The notes beneath the pieces are model-generated. The model was not told the origin of the DNA, made no database searches, and worked only from the letters and a program-made list of their open reading frames with translations. DNA of 64,000 nucleotides. Source: Williamsia sp. 1138. Lineage in GTDB: Bacteria > Actinomycetota > Actinomycetes > Mycobacteriales > Mycobacteriaceae. Location of the stretch: positions 372,001-436,000 of the forward strand of contig NZ_MJEJ02000054.1 of assembly GCF_002095435.2 (NCBI RefSeq), written 5' to 3'. Both the position numbers and the translations under genes were made by a program. This document shows positions 46,402-55,927 of this stretch, one piece after another (position 1 is the first letter of the stretch; each line of letters opens with the position of its first letter).

Positions 46402-49400
46402 ATGAGTCGGTTGGGGGACCGTTTGCGAGCACGTCGCGAAGTCATCAATACGTGGTTGGTCGAGCTGTTCGCTGCCGCCGGGGATCCGATCCTGGTAGCC
46501 GTCGCGAGGCGCGCCAGGTCGTACGGGGCCCGCGGCGGAACGCAACGTCTGAGCGATTGGCGGCGTGGCGTGTCTTCGCCCCGGCAATTCGACGACCTCC
46601 GGCCATATCTGCTGGCCCTCTTCGACATCGCCGATAAACGCGGGGCAGATCCGGAGTCCTATCGCCGCCAGCTCGACGACTGGGAAATGCTGTGGACCTC
46701 ACATTCCATAGCCGCACCGGAGTCGGATTCTCAGGAATGCCCTTACCGGGGTTTGCTTCCCTTCAGGGCCGAGGATGCCGACGTGTTCTTCGGCCGGGAG
46801 GAATTGACCAAACGTCTCTATCGGCAGATCACGCCCGGGGCCGGGATCACGATGGTGCTCGGTGCCGCGGGCGTCGGGAAGACCTCCCTGCTGAACGCTG
46901 GGATCGGCCCTCTCGCCACCGGAGCAGGTCTGTACCTGCGCAGGCGAAAAGTGTCCTGCACGATGACCTCGATGCGGCCGGGCTCCGACCCGGTCGGGGA
47001 GTTGCTGACCGGCCTCGGAGTGGCAGATGAGATCGGGCCCGATGGCGCGTCGGCGACGGAGATCATTGCCGCGCTCGAGCAACGCGAGAGCCCAGTCGTC
47101 CTCATCGTCGTCGACCAATGCGAAGACCTGTACACCGAGGTGAACCCGCAGGATCGCGCTGAGTACCTGTCGATCCTCCACAGCTTGGGAAGCTGGTCAG
47201 GGGCGGCCGTTGTCACTGTCCTGCGCGCCGACTTCTATGGGCGGGCGCTCGGGGATCAACCCTTCGCCGAAGCGCTCGAGCATCGATCGATCGTGGTGAA
47301 GCCGGTCGCGCCCGAGGGCTTCCCTCAGATCATCGAGAAGCCGGCGAAGGTACGGGGCGTGGCGGTCGCCACGGGCCTCTCGGATCTGATCATCAAAGAT
47401 CTCACCGCCGAGACCGGGAACGTCGCGCCACTGGCCATGCTGCAGCTGCTGATGCGCGAGACCTGGGAAGCGCGGGAGTCCTCATCGCTGACGATCGCCG
47501 CCTACCAGCGCACGGGCGGGATCGCGGGCATCGTCTCCACCGTTGCCGAAGGGGCATTTGTGAGGCTGACTCCCGACGAGCAGGAAGTCGCCCGGCATGT
47601 GTTCTTGCAACTGGTGCACCTCACTCCGGACGGGTCGGTCGTGGCGATTCGGACGCCCGTCGAATCGCTCGAGACCTTCGACCGCCATGACGTCCGCGCC
47701 ACCGACGTCGCCGATCACTTCCTCGATCAGCGACTACTCGTCCTGTCCAACGATCAGATCGAGTTGTCGCACCGCTCACTCCTCGATTCGTGGCCACGGC
47801 TCCGTGATTGGGTCTGCGCCGAGCGCGAGTGGGCTCCCATCCGCCGGTACGTCGAAGTCGACGCCGAGCAGTGGGAGGCGAGTGGGCGGGACCCCCGCTT
47901 GCTCTACCGTGACGCACAGCTCGATTCGACGAAGCAGTGGCTCGATCACCAGGGCACCCCGGGACCCGGCATCAATGAGTTTCTCGAGACGTCGCGCCGT
48001 CGCGCGAAGCGGAGTCACCGCCGACGCCGCATCGCCCAGGTCTCGGTCACCCTGCTCGCGACCATCGCCCTGGTCGCCGGCTTGCTGGCGACGATGAAGA
48101 GCAACGATGCTGCGCGGGCGCTGGACCTTGCCAATCGCGACGCAACCCTGGCCGAGATCGATCGCTCCGCCATGACCGACCCGACGGCCTCCGCACGTCT
48201 CGCCTCGGAGGCACTGTCCAAGTATCCGTTTGATCAGTCGATCGTCGCGCGGGTGCTGGCGACCCAGGCCGATGGCCTCTACCAACGTTTCCCGGATCCG
48301 GCAGGGGCTGCCTGGAGCGTAGCCGGCAACGGTGACGTACTTGCCTTCGCCGGAGCCGACGGCTCGATCGAGCTGTGGCGCAACACCTCCCCGCCGACCC
48401 AGCTCGCAGTGGTTCCCGACGCACATGCGGGTTACACCACGACGACAGCATTCGATCCGCGGGGAAGGGGTATGGCCAGCACCGGGGCCGATGGCTCGGT
48501 CCGATTGTGGCGATTCGACGATCAGGGCGGGATCGAAGGCTCCGCCACAGTGGAGACGCGGAGATCGCAGGCCACCTTCACCGTCGCTTATTCGCCCACG
48601 CAACCGTTGCTGGCAACGACAGACGGGGCGGGCATGATGACCTTGTGGGATGTTGCTGACGACACTGCGCCGCTGGAACTGTCGTTGTCGCCCACCGGGG
48701 GATCGCCCGCACGCACGATTGCCTGGCATCCCACTCGTCCCCTGATCCTGACCGGAAATGACGACCACACGATGACCTTGTGGGATGTCACCGACCCCCG
48801 AAGACCGCGAGCGCAGCAGACAATCGCCGACACCTCCGGCGTCCACTCCGTCGCATTCGCTCCCGACGGAACTCTCGCAACGTCGGCCGATGATTCCGGA
48901 GAGACCCAACTCTGGTCGATCGATGGCGCATCGTTGACACCCATCGGCACTCCACTGAAAGGGCCAACTGCGGCCGTCTGGTCCACCGCATTCAATTCGA
49001 ATGGTTCCGAGCTCGCCGTGTCCAGCCTCGACGGCAGCATTCACGTCTGGAACGTCTCCCGTCCGGAAAACCCGCTGTTGACGGGAGTGCCGCTGCGGGC
49101 GCAGGGAACGCCGATCTACGCCTCCCGGTTCCTCGATGACAACAGCCTCGTGAGTGCCACCGACAGCGGACCGCTCCGATGGCAATTACCCGACGGGCTG
49201 GTGCCGGGCGCGGCCGGCCAGGGTCAGCAGCCCAGCTGCGCAGTCGAGATCAGTCTCTGCGTCGCGACGTTCGACGACGGCGTGACGGTTCTTGCCGATA
49301 CATTCGACCCCCGACGCCCCATGGTCACGACACTGCTACCCGAGCAGCGCTTCTCGTCGACCGCACTCAGCGGTGACGGTCGACTGATCGCCACGATCGC

Positions 49401-50121
49401 GGGGCGCTCACTCGCTCTATGGGATCTCACCGATCGACAATCGCCTCGACAGATCGGGCCAACCCGCCTCTTGGACAACCGCTTTCGGAACCATCTTGCC
49501 TTCAATCCGTCAGGAACGCTGCTGGCCACCACCACCACGGACAACGCGATCGGGACGTGGGCGGTCACCGACCAAGGACTGGTGGCACGGTCAGACGCTG
49601 CGTTGGCCGGGCATTGGATCAACGCGCTGGCGTTCGATCCGACCGGCGACACCATCGCGATCGGCGGGGTCGACGGCGCCATCGCGCAGTGGCACGTATC
49701 CGCAGATGGCCGCCTCACCCGCACTGCTGAACAGGTAGGTGACGGGGACGTGTCTGCTCTGACTTATTCAGCGGACGGAACGGCACTCGTGGTCGGTCAT
49801 TCGGATGGGAGCCTGCGCTGGTGGAGGGACGGGGATCCGACTCCTGGAGATCCGGCCGAGTCAGGTGTCGGACCAGTTCTGTCGATCGCTCGGGTTGGCG
49901 GATCAGTGGCCATCAGCGGCGGCAGTGGTGTCATCCAGCTCATCGAGACCGAAGGCGATCTCGCGGTCACCGACGCGGTGATAGGACCCAGCCAGCGGGG
50001 TCGGACCCGTCTTGTGGCGATCGACGACCGCAATCTGTTCGTGGTCGGCGGTTCCGGTTACGCACAGGTGGTCACAACCGATCCAGGAATCGTCACCAAC
50101 CGGATCAGATCACTGACGTGA
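46402..50121 (+). CDS. membrane-anchored nSTAND NTPase with WD40 repeats
   Basis: About 1239 residues. An N-terminal helical, HTH-like region (about 1-100, with RLSDWRRGVSSPRQFDDLRP) leads to an nSTAND1-type NTPase: YRGLLPFRAEDADVFFGREE, Walker A GAAGVGKTS near residue 154, Walker B VVLIVVDQCEDL near 233. One membrane helix follows (VSVTLLATIALVAGLLATMK, about 546), then WD40-like repeats to the end (WDVADDTAPL, LWDVTDPRRP, HVWNVSRPEN). Such proteins are signal-transducing switches. It is divergent from the lanthipeptide operon and shares its promoter region, so it may sense or regulate the lantibiotic; this is inference. TTG 46399 immediately before the ATG could also start it. Confidence 0.9.
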   Translation: MSRLGDRLRARREVINTWLVELFAAAGDPILVAVARRARSYGARGGTQRLSDWRRGVSSPRQFDDLRPYLLALFDIADKRGADPESYRRQLDDWEMLWTSHSIAAPESDSQECPYRGLLPFRAEDADVFFGREELTKRLYRQITPGAGITMVLGAAGVGKTSLLNAGIGPLATGAGLYLRRRKVSCTMTSMRPGSDPVGELLTGLGVADEIGPDGASATEIIAALEQRESPVVLIVVDQCEDLYTEVNPQDRAEYLSILHSLGSWSGAAVVTVLRADFYGRALGDQPFAEALEHRSIVVKPVAPEGFPQIIEKPAKVRGVAVATGLSDLIIKDLTAETGNVAPLAMLQLLMRETWEARESSSLTIAAYQRTGGIAGIVSTVAEGAFVRLTPDEQEVARHVFLQLVHLTPDGSVVAIRTPVESLETFDRHDVRATDVADHFLDQRLLVLSNDQIELSHRSLLDSWPRLRDWVCAEREWAPIRRYVEVDAEQWEASGRDPRLLYRDAQLDSTKQWLDHQGTPGPGINEFLETSRRRAKRSHRRRRIAQVSVTLLATIALVAGLLATMKSNDAARALDLANRDATLAEIDRSAMTDPTASARLASEALSKYPFDQSIVARVLATQADGLYQRFPDPAGAAWSVAGNGDVLAFAGADGSIELWRNTSPPTQLAVVPDAHAGYTTTTAFDPRGRGMASTGADGSVRLWRFDDQGGIEGSATVETRRSQATFTVAYSPTQPLLATTDGAGMMTLWDVADDTAPLELSLSPTGGSPARTIAWHPTRPLILTGNDDHTMTLWDVTDPRRPRAQQTIADTSGVHSVAFAPDGTLATSADDSGETQLWSIDGASLTPIGTPLKGPTAAVWSTAFNSNGSELAVSSLDGSIHVWNVSRPENPLLTGVPLRAQGTPIYASRFLDDNSLVSATDSGPLRWQLPDGLVPGAAGQGQQPSCAVEISLCVATFDDGVTVLADTFDPRRPMVTTLLPEQRFSSTALSGDGRLIATIAGRSLALWDLTDRQSPRQIGPTRLLDNRFRNHLAFNPSGTLLATTTTDNAIGTWAVTDQGLVARSDAALAGHWINALAFDPTGDTIAIGGVDGAIAQWHVSADGRLTRTAEQVGDGDVSALTYSADGTALVVGHSDGSLRWWRDGDPTPGDPAESGVGPVLSIARVGGSVAISGGSGVIQLIETEGDLAVTDAVIGPSQRGRTRLVAIDDRNLFVVGGSGYAQVVTTDPGIVTNRIRSLT

Positions 50122-50143
50122 CCCGGCGCGCCGGCTCGAGCAT

Positions 50144-50413
50144 TCAGCGCTGAGTTCCTTCGGAAGGAACGGCTTGGGCGGAACCGGCCACGGGAACGCC
50201 GATCGCCTGACCTGAGACCGCCATCGCTGCCGTGTGGACCTCGATGGTCCCGTCGGCGCGCTGGCAGATCGTGGTCACGGATCCATCAGGATTGACCAGT
50301 TCGATGAACTTGTCGTTGCTGATGGGACGGTTGTTCGGAACCCGCACGTGCACCTGATTGTCGGCGGCACACTGCCGCATGTTGCCCTGTGACGCCTTCA
50401 CGCTGGTAGCCAT
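50144..50413 (-). CDS. small protein of unknown function (89 aa)
   Basis: ATG 50413 follows a purine-rich GGAGAAGGGG stretch, though the frame is open to 50467. The product has two cysteines (MRQCAAD, TTICQRA), a beta-rich centre (HVRVPNNRP, IELVNPDGSV, GTIEVHT) and an Ala/Gly/Val tail. No signal peptide. It converges on the nSTAND/WD40 gene (stops 23 nt apart) and shows no family I know. Confidence 0.5.
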   Translation of the reverse strand: MATSVKASQGNMRQCAADNQVHVRVPNNRPISNDKFIELVNPDGSVTTICQRADGTIEVHTAAMAVSGQAIGVPVAGSAQAVPSEGTQR

Positions 50414-50510
50414 CCTCGCCGCCCCTTCTCCGGTTGCATCTGACTGGAGTTCGTCGCAGAACGCCATCCGGATGGGACCAGTTGCGTGCCGAGGTACGCG
50501 GGCCGTGCCC

Positions 50511-51376
50511 TCAGACGAGTGGGCGACCCAAGCGGCAGCGCAGCCGGACGTCCCACAAGAGCAGGCGAAAACCCAGTTGCGACAGCCACAGCGGCTTTTT
50601 ACGCTCCTGCGCGACGAGGCCGGCGGCGTAACCGTCGAACCACTCCTGGTCTTCCTCTGTCCACGAGACCCTCATCGCCTCCCGGAATGGTTGCGGAAGA
50701 TAGCCGATGGTTCGGCGGTACTTCACCGGTCCGTATCGACGTTTGATGGCCGGGTGGGCATAGTCGAAGTTCGCGATGCCGAGGAGAAACTCGCGCACCT
50801 CATCACTGATCGAGATCAGCTGCGACTGCTCATCCCAGTAGCGACCGAACGCGTCCCGATCCCGGGGCCAACTCTCGGCGGGCATCTGCAGGTGGTGCCG
50901 CAGACCTTGCCCTGCTGATAAAAGGTCTCACGCCTCTGCCCCGTCAGTGGCCCATGGACACGTTCGTAGATGTCTTCCCATCCGGCATACAGGCAGGCAG
51001 CGACCCAGAGTTGCAGGTCGACGTCCATCGCGTCGTACGTGACCGGGCTGTCGCTGTCGGACCGCACCTGGACGTGCTGACGATTGACCGCCTGTCGAAA
51101 GCGCCTGCGGTCGTCCGCGTTGCCGAACACGGCCACCGCGAGATAGGACGCTGTCGTCCGGGCGCGCTTCACGGGGTGCTTGTCGAGGCGGCCGTTCTCG
51201 ACCTTGCTCCGGGCCACGCCGTACCCGACCGCCGGGTTGGCCAATTGCATGATCACATTCGCCGTGCTCATCGAACGACCCATGGACAGCAGCGACGTCG
51301 CGAAGAAGCTGCTGTCGATCTCATCCATCTCAGCCCGCGACATACGCCGAGTGTCCTCGTCCATTCCATCCCCCAT
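50511..51376 (-). pseudogene. MpaB/DUF2236-family oxygenase, interrupted by a frameshift
   Basis: The N-terminal part (frame from 51376) contains MQLANPAVGYGVARSK, DVDLQLWVAACLYAGWEDIYE and FYQQGKVCGTT, then runs off into nonsense. The C-terminal part continues in another frame from about 50890 with LQMPAESWPRDRDAFGRYWD. A single missing base near 50891, where GGCACCACC would need one more C before TGCAG, rejoins the two into one normal-length protein of about 288 residues. This is either a real inactivating deletion or a sequencing error at a C-run. MpaB relatives are haem-binding oxygenases. A palindrome adjoins the start. Confidence 0.75.
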
Positions 51377-51377
51377 C

Positions 51378-51395
51378 TGAATACATGTGTATTCA
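51378..51395. promoter_or_regulatory. TetR-type palindromic operator at the start of the MpaB-like gene
   Basis: TGAATACA-TG-TGTATTCA, perfect 8-base arms, ends one base before the ATG at 51376. Its form and position fit a repressor operator; the regulator is not identified in the window. Confidence 0.6.
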
Positions 51396-51521
51396 GAATA
51401 GCAACAAGCCCCCGTCGTGGCGACGTCGAAGCGGAGTTCGACCATTCGGCAAGTCGGGATATGGACCCCGCGGGTGCGGCACAATTGACCAGACAACGCG
51501 GGGCCGGTGAAGGAGTGGTAA

Positions 51522-52301
51522 GTGGTCGACTGGGATGGCGATCGATACTCCGACGTCAGCGCCTTGCAGCGCATGGTGGCCGAGGTTTCCGTTCGTGGCC
51601 TCGAACTGGCCGGCGATGAACGCCTCCTCGACGTCGGTTGCGGTGACGGATTCATCACCATGCAGCTGGCGGAGCGTTTGCCGGCCGGGTCTGTGGTGGG
51701 GGTCGACGCGTCCCGTCGCATGATCGACAAAGCCCTGACCAGGGTGCCTGCCGAACAACTCCGAGTCCAGTTCCACGTCGACGACGCCCTGGCGCTCCCG
51801 TTCGACCATGACTTCGACATCGCGGTGTCCTTCAACGCGCTGCACTGGGTGCGCGATCAGACGGCTGCTCTACGACAGATCGCCCGCAGTCTCGACAACG
51901 GCGGGCGGGCAGTGGTCCAGATGGTCTGCGCCACCGAGCAGCGCAGTATCGAAGACGTCGCCACGGACGTGGCGACGAGTCCGCGCTGGCAAGAGCATTT
52001 CTCGGACTACGAACCGCCGTACTTCCACGTCGAACCCGACCGTTTCCGGGAGTTCGCGGCGGCTGCCGGATTCAGCGTCTCCGCGCTGGAGATCCAGAAT
52101 CTGCAGTGGCAGTTCGACTCGACCGACGACTTCTCGCAGTGGTTCGCAGTAGGCGCCACCGACTGGACCAACCGTCTCCCGGGAACCGACGTCGGATCAT
52201 TCGTCGACGACGTCATCGAGCGCTACCAGGAGCAGGTCGGCGAACCGGCCCTGTTCCGGTTCAGCCAGATGCGCGCATCGCTGGCCCTCGCCGATCGCTG
52301 A
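51522..52301 (+). CDS. class I SAM-dependent methyltransferase, trans-aconitate-methyltransferase-like
   Basis: A 259-residue methyltransferase. Motif I is LLDVGCGDGFITMQLAE near residue 35, the acidic residue of motif II is in VVGVDASRRMI, and FNALHWVRDQTAAL matches the Tam/BioC branch. The C-terminal half resembles trans-aconitate methyltransferase (WFAVGATDW). Substrate unproven. GTG 51522 has AAGGAG ten bases upstream. It is divergent from the MpaB-like gene. Confidence 0.87.
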   Translation: MVDWDGDRYSDVSALQRMVAEVSVRGLELAGDERLLDVGCGDGFITMQLAERLPAGSVVGVDASRRMIDKALTRVPAEQLRVQFHVDDALALPFDHDFDIAVSFNALHWVRDQTAALRQIARSLDNGGRAVVQMVCATEQRSIEDVATDVATSPRWQEHFSDYEPPYFHVEPDRFREFAAAAGFSVSALEIQNLQWQFDSTDDFSQWFAVGATDWTNRLPGTDVGSFVDDVIERYQEQVGEPALFRFSQMRASLALADR

Positions 52302-52418
52302 GACGCAGCCTCACTACTCTGTACGTGGCACACGGAGTACCGGGTGACCCACCTTGCTGCAATGCGCGACTGTCGGAACATCGACCGGATCAGCCGCGCC
52401 GAAGGAACCGAGTGACCC

Positions 52419-53900
52419 GTGAGCGATGAACGACCCGTGCTGGTGCCGGGCGACACCTGTTGGCAGATCGCCGAGGCCGACCGCCTGTCCGTGATCGTCG
52501 ACGCCGCCGACTACTTCCGGCACGCCAAGGCCGCGATGCTGCAGGCACGCCGCAGAATCGTCCTGATCGGCTGGGATTTCGACACCAGGATCAAGCTAGA
52601 GCCGGCCGAAAAGACCCTGGACGGACCCAACCGGCTCGGTAACTTCCTGAAGTGGCTGCCGGAGCAGAACCCGGATCTCGAGATCCATCTGCTCAAGTGG
52701 AGCCTCGGTGCGTTCGCCGCGGTCACCCGCGGCATGGCGCCGATCTTCGTGGAGAACTGGCTGACCGACCGCAAACTTCATTTCGAGATCGACACCGCCC
52801 ATCCTGTCGGCGCTGCGCACCATCAGAAGATCCTGGTCATCGACGATCAGATCGCCTTCTGCGGCGGCATCGACATGACCGTCGACCGGTGGGACACGTC
52901 CGACCACAACGACCGAAACGGTTACCGCACGAAGCCCAACGGCAGGTCCTACGGACCGTGGCACGATGCCACCACTGCGGTCGATGGCGCGGCCGCACGA
53001 GCGGTGGGCGAGATGGCCCGCGATCGGTGGAAGGCGGCCACCGGGCAGGTGCTCGAGCCGATCACCGACGACCTGGCAGACCACTGGCCGCGAGAGCTCG
53101 AGCCGACGATGCGGTCTGTCGATGTGGCCATCGCCCGGACACTACCCACAATCCCCGGGCGCGAAGAAGTTCGAGAAGTCGAAGCGCTGTACCTCGCGGC
53201 CATCGCCGGCGCGAAGAAGTACCTCTACATCGAAAGCCAGTATCTCGCATCGAGAACACTTGCCGAAGCCATCGCCGCGAGGCTGCGAGAACCACAGGGA
53301 CCCGAAATCGTCCTGGTCCTCCCACGGCATGCCGACGGCTGGCTCGAGCAAGCGACGATGGACGGTGCGCGCCACACCCTGCTGAAGATGCTGTGGCGAG
53401 CCGACACCGAAAACCGCTTCAGCGCATACCATCCCGTCACGAAGAGCGGCGAACCCATCTACGTCCACGCGAAGATCCTGGTCATGGACGACGAGTTGTT
53501 GCGCGTGGGTTCGTCGAATCTCAACAACCGGTCACTCGGCTTCGACAGTGAATGCGATCTCGCTGTCGAGGTACGACCCGAAACGGTGAACGGCGACGAC
53601 CAACGAACCGCGATCAGAGGCGTACGCAACCGGCTGCTCGGCGAGCACCTGGACATCGATCCGGACCAGTTCCAGCGCACCCTCGACGAGACGTCCTCGC
53701 TGATCGCCGCGGTCGAATTGCATTCCGGTGAAGGAAAGACGCTCGTCGAGTTCGACCACGACGTCATCGACGGCGAGGACAGCCCGCTGGCCGAGAACGA
53801 GTTCATGGACCCCGAGACCGCCCGGACCACCATTCTGCAGCGGACCTACCGAGTGATCATCAACCGACGGTCGGCACGCCGGCAGGTCGCCCACATCTGA
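52419..53900 (+). CDS. phospholipase D family protein with two HKD motifs
   Basis: A 493-residue protein with both catalytic motifs intact: HHQKILVIDDQIAFCGGID near residue 130 and VHAKILVMDDELLRVGSSN near 350. It lacks a signal peptide and the helical N-terminus of cardiolipin synthases; the pattern (WDFDTRI near 50, IESQYLASRTLAEAI) fits cytoplasmic PLD-type phosphodiesterases acting on phospholipids. Start GTG 52419 with GAAGGAA upstream. It converges on the NrtR-like gene. Confidence 0.9.
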   Translation: MSDERPVLVPGDTCWQIAEADRLSVIVDAADYFRHAKAAMLQARRRIVLIGWDFDTRIKLEPAEKTLDGPNRLGNFLKWLPEQNPDLEIHLLKWSLGAFAAVTRGMAPIFVENWLTDRKLHFEIDTAHPVGAAHHQKILVIDDQIAFCGGIDMTVDRWDTSDHNDRNGYRTKPNGRSYGPWHDATTAVDGAAARAVGEMARDRWKAATGQVLEPITDDLADHWPRELEPTMRSVDVAIARTLPTIPGREEVREVEALYLAAIAGAKKYLYIESQYLASRTLAEAIAARLREPQGPEIVLVLPRHADGWLEQATMDGARHTLLKMLWRADTENRFSAYHPVTKSGEPIYVHAKILVMDDELLRVGSSNLNNRSLGFDSECDLAVEVRPETVNGDDQRTAIRGVRNRLLGEHLDIDPDQFQRTLDETSSLIAAVELHSGEGKTLVEFDHDVIDGEDSPLAENEFMDPETARTTILQRTYRVIINRRSARRQVAHI

Positions 53901-53913
53901 GAGGTCCCGGTCG

Positions 53914-54567
53914 TCAGGCCTCCCACCTCCACAGTTTGGGGGGTCGTCCACCGGTGCCGGGCGCGGTGCCCGCTTGCGCCAGGCCATCCAGGTGCGCGAG
54001 GTCTCTGTTGAGATTTGCCCGATGCGGCGGCTTACCACCCAATTGTTCGGTGATCGCGACCGCATCGGTCGCGGTGAACTCGGCCCCGGTGAGATTGCGG
54101 GTGAATTCGATATCGCGCCACAGTCTTTCGGCGAGAATGGCGCGAGCGTCGTCGACCATCTCGTTGTGGTCGAACACCAACGTGGGCGCCGCGTCGATGG
54201 GTACCCATACAGCCGGCTGATGGGGCAGCACAGTGTGGTCGGGCAACGCTGCCCACATCGCGATCGACAGCGACGGACCCCGCGGGTCACGGGACGGTTC
54301 GTCGAACGTACGCAGCTGTCCGAGTGCCGGCGGCGGCGCGGTGATCCCGAGTTTGACCAGCGCCCGGCCCGCGGCATCCCGGAGTCGCTCACCGCTGTGC
54401 ACCACGACTCCGGGGAGCGCCTGCTTGCCGCGGAAGGGAGCGATCTCCCGACGATGCGTCCCGATCAGCACCCGCCGAGCGGCGCGATCGTAGGTCAGTG
54501 CCACCACGTCGACGCAGACGATGCTCAGGAAACTACTGTCGGGCCCCGAGAGCCGGTCTTTGGACAA
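53914..54567 (-). CDS. NrtR-like regulator: catalytically degenerate Nudix domain plus winged helix
   Basis: A 217-residue protein. The N-terminal Nudix fold is recognisable (LIGTHRREIAPFRGKQALPG), but the Nudix box reads VVVHSGERLRDAAGRALVKLG, lacking the catalytic Glu pair, so it should bind rather than cleave a nucleotide such as ADP-ribose. The C-terminal part (TGAEFTATDAVAITEQLGG, NLNRDLAHLDGL, PPKLWRW) looks like the NrtR winged-helix domain. It is the last gene of a four-gene operon, overlapping the PurA-like gene by 35 nt, and probably represses it through the palindrome at 57838. Confidence 0.8.
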   Translation of the reverse strand: MSKDRLSGPDSSFLSIVCVDVVALTYDRAARRVLIGTHRREIAPFRGKQALPGVVVHSGERLRDAAGRALVKLGITAPPPALGQLRTFDEPSRDPRGPSLSIAMWAALPDHTVLPHQPAVWVPIDAAPTLVFDHNEMVDDARAILAERLWRDIEFTRNLTGAEFTATDAVAITEQLGGKPPHRANLNRDLAHLDGLAQAGTAPGTGGRPPKLWRWEA

Positions 54568-55927
54568 TGATGCTCCTGTCGGTACGAGTCGGGCCTGCCG
54601 CGGTGAGGACCACGGGAGCCCCGGTTGCTCCTGCGATCAAGTCGGTGACTTCATCGACACCTTCCGGTAGTGGACGGTAGTCGGGCCGGGCCTCGCAGGC
54701 GAGGGCGGTCAGGTGTTCCAGTGCTGCAGTGTCTTCTGCATGCGACGGCGCCAGCGGCTCCCGGTCACCGTTCCAGGTTTCGGCCACCATGAGGTCGGCG
54801 ATTCCGAGCACGTCCAGGTGCGAGACCGCCACTCCGTCGATCTGACCGGTGATCGCAGCGGCGTAGCGCAGGGCGGGAAGGTCGAGATGACCGGTCCGCC
54901 AGGCTCCCTGGTAGCGCCCCTCGCGGTTGTGGACGTCAGGCAACTGGAGGTTCGCATCCTCGGTCGGCATCGGCCCAGCGCCGTGGCGGGTGGCGTAGCA
55001 GCGGGTCAGTCCCAGCACGTAAGGGTCGTGACCGGTCCGCGAGATCCATTCGATGAGATCGGCGGGTACGATCGTCGACCAGGTCGTGTACGGGTGGAAG
55101 CCATTCCATTCATCCAGTAGGACCCCCTGACTTCCCTCGAACAGGACGGTCCCCGTGGCCATCGCGGCTGCGATCTCGCTGTCGACGTCGTCGGTGATGC
55201 GGATCTGCTCGGCGATGCTGCAGAGTGCGTCGGCGATGGTCTCGATCGACTCGTGCGGTGCACCCTCACCGGCGGAGGCCAACAGTGGGGCCGCATACCT
55301 CGCCAGCGCGTCGAGTGCCCGGATCGTGGCATCGCGGTCTCGCAGGGTGGCCAGCGTCGGGGCCGGCCCCGCGGGAGCATCGACGAGCACCGGGAAGTTG
55401 CCGATCATCGAACCGGCACGGGCCTGCTCTGTGACGGCGAGCGCATACGCCGCGGTCTCGCCGATACCTTCACCCGTCGAACCGTGACGTGCGTTGCCGC
55501 GCAATATCTCTCGCGCTCGGTTCATCGCGACATGAATGGGTGTCGTCACCAAGGCGCGGGCGTCGGCCGTGATCAAACCGAGTGGGTCGCCGATTCCGAG
55601 CGCTTCGAGTTCGCCTGCCTCGGCAACGAGGCTGAGCGGGTTCACCATCATCGGGGCCTGCAGAATCGTCCGGACGTCGAGCAGCGACGCCGAGCCGAAC
55701 TGCCGAAATGTGTGGTGGCGCGGGCCGTGACACACGTTGTGCGCGGCCTGGGACCCACCTGACCAGCGCACCACCGCGGCGGTGTCGGGGATCTGAGACG
55801 CCAGGTAATCCACCGTCGCACCCTTGGACTCGTCGCCGTAGCCGAGTCCGACGACGATGATCGGTGCGCCGGCGGCCCGGCCGGGAAGCACGCCTTCCCG
55901 GCCGGTACCGCTCATTCCTGCGTCCAT
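54533..55927 (-). CDS. diverged adenylosuccinate synthetase paralogue (PurA-like)
   Basis: A 464-residue protein aligned by eye with PurA throughout. The P-loop is GYGDESKG (PurA WGDEGKGK), the IMP loop GGSQAAHNV keeps the catalytic His, STGEGIG and FEGSQGVLLDEWNG match, as do TRHGAGPMPTED and WRTGHLD. The guanine-binding TKLD of PurA is SHLD here. The conserved C-terminal GP-T-RSII is present. The catalytic Asp (GDE) is kept, so a ligase reaction is plausible, but nucleotide choice and acceptor may differ. It is not in a purine operon: it overlaps the vWA gene (ATGA) and the NrtR-like gene. Confidence 0.85.
   Translation of the reverse strand: MDAGMSGTGREGVLPGRAAGAPIIVVGLGYGDESKGATVDYLASQIPDTAAVVRWSGGSQAAHNVCHGPRHHTFRQFGSASLLDVRTILQAPMMVNPLSLVAEAGELEALGIGDPLGLITADARALVTTPIHVAMNRAREILRGNARHGSTGEGIGETAAYALAVTEQARAGSMIGNFPVLVDAPAGPAPTLATLRDRDATIRALDALARYAAPLLASAGEGAPHESIETIADALCSIAEQIRITDDVDSEIAAAMATGTVLFEGSQGVLLDEWNGFHPYTTWSTIVPADLIEWISRTGHDPYVLGLTRCYATRHGAGPMPTEDANLQLPDVHNREGRYQGAWRTGHLDLPALRYAAAITGQIDGVAVSHLDVLGIADLMVAETWNGDREPLAPSHAEDTAALEHLTALACEARPDYRPLPEGVDEVTDLIAGATGAPVVLTAAGPTRTDRSIIVQRPALGARQ

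Noticed and set aside
47776-49185. 469-residue antisense frame in the nSTAND/WD40 gene
   Set aside because: No motif; arises from the codon bias of the real gene.
53532-54392. 286-residue frame over the PLD and NrtR-like genes
   Set aside because: Spans two real genes on opposite strands and has no coherent domain.
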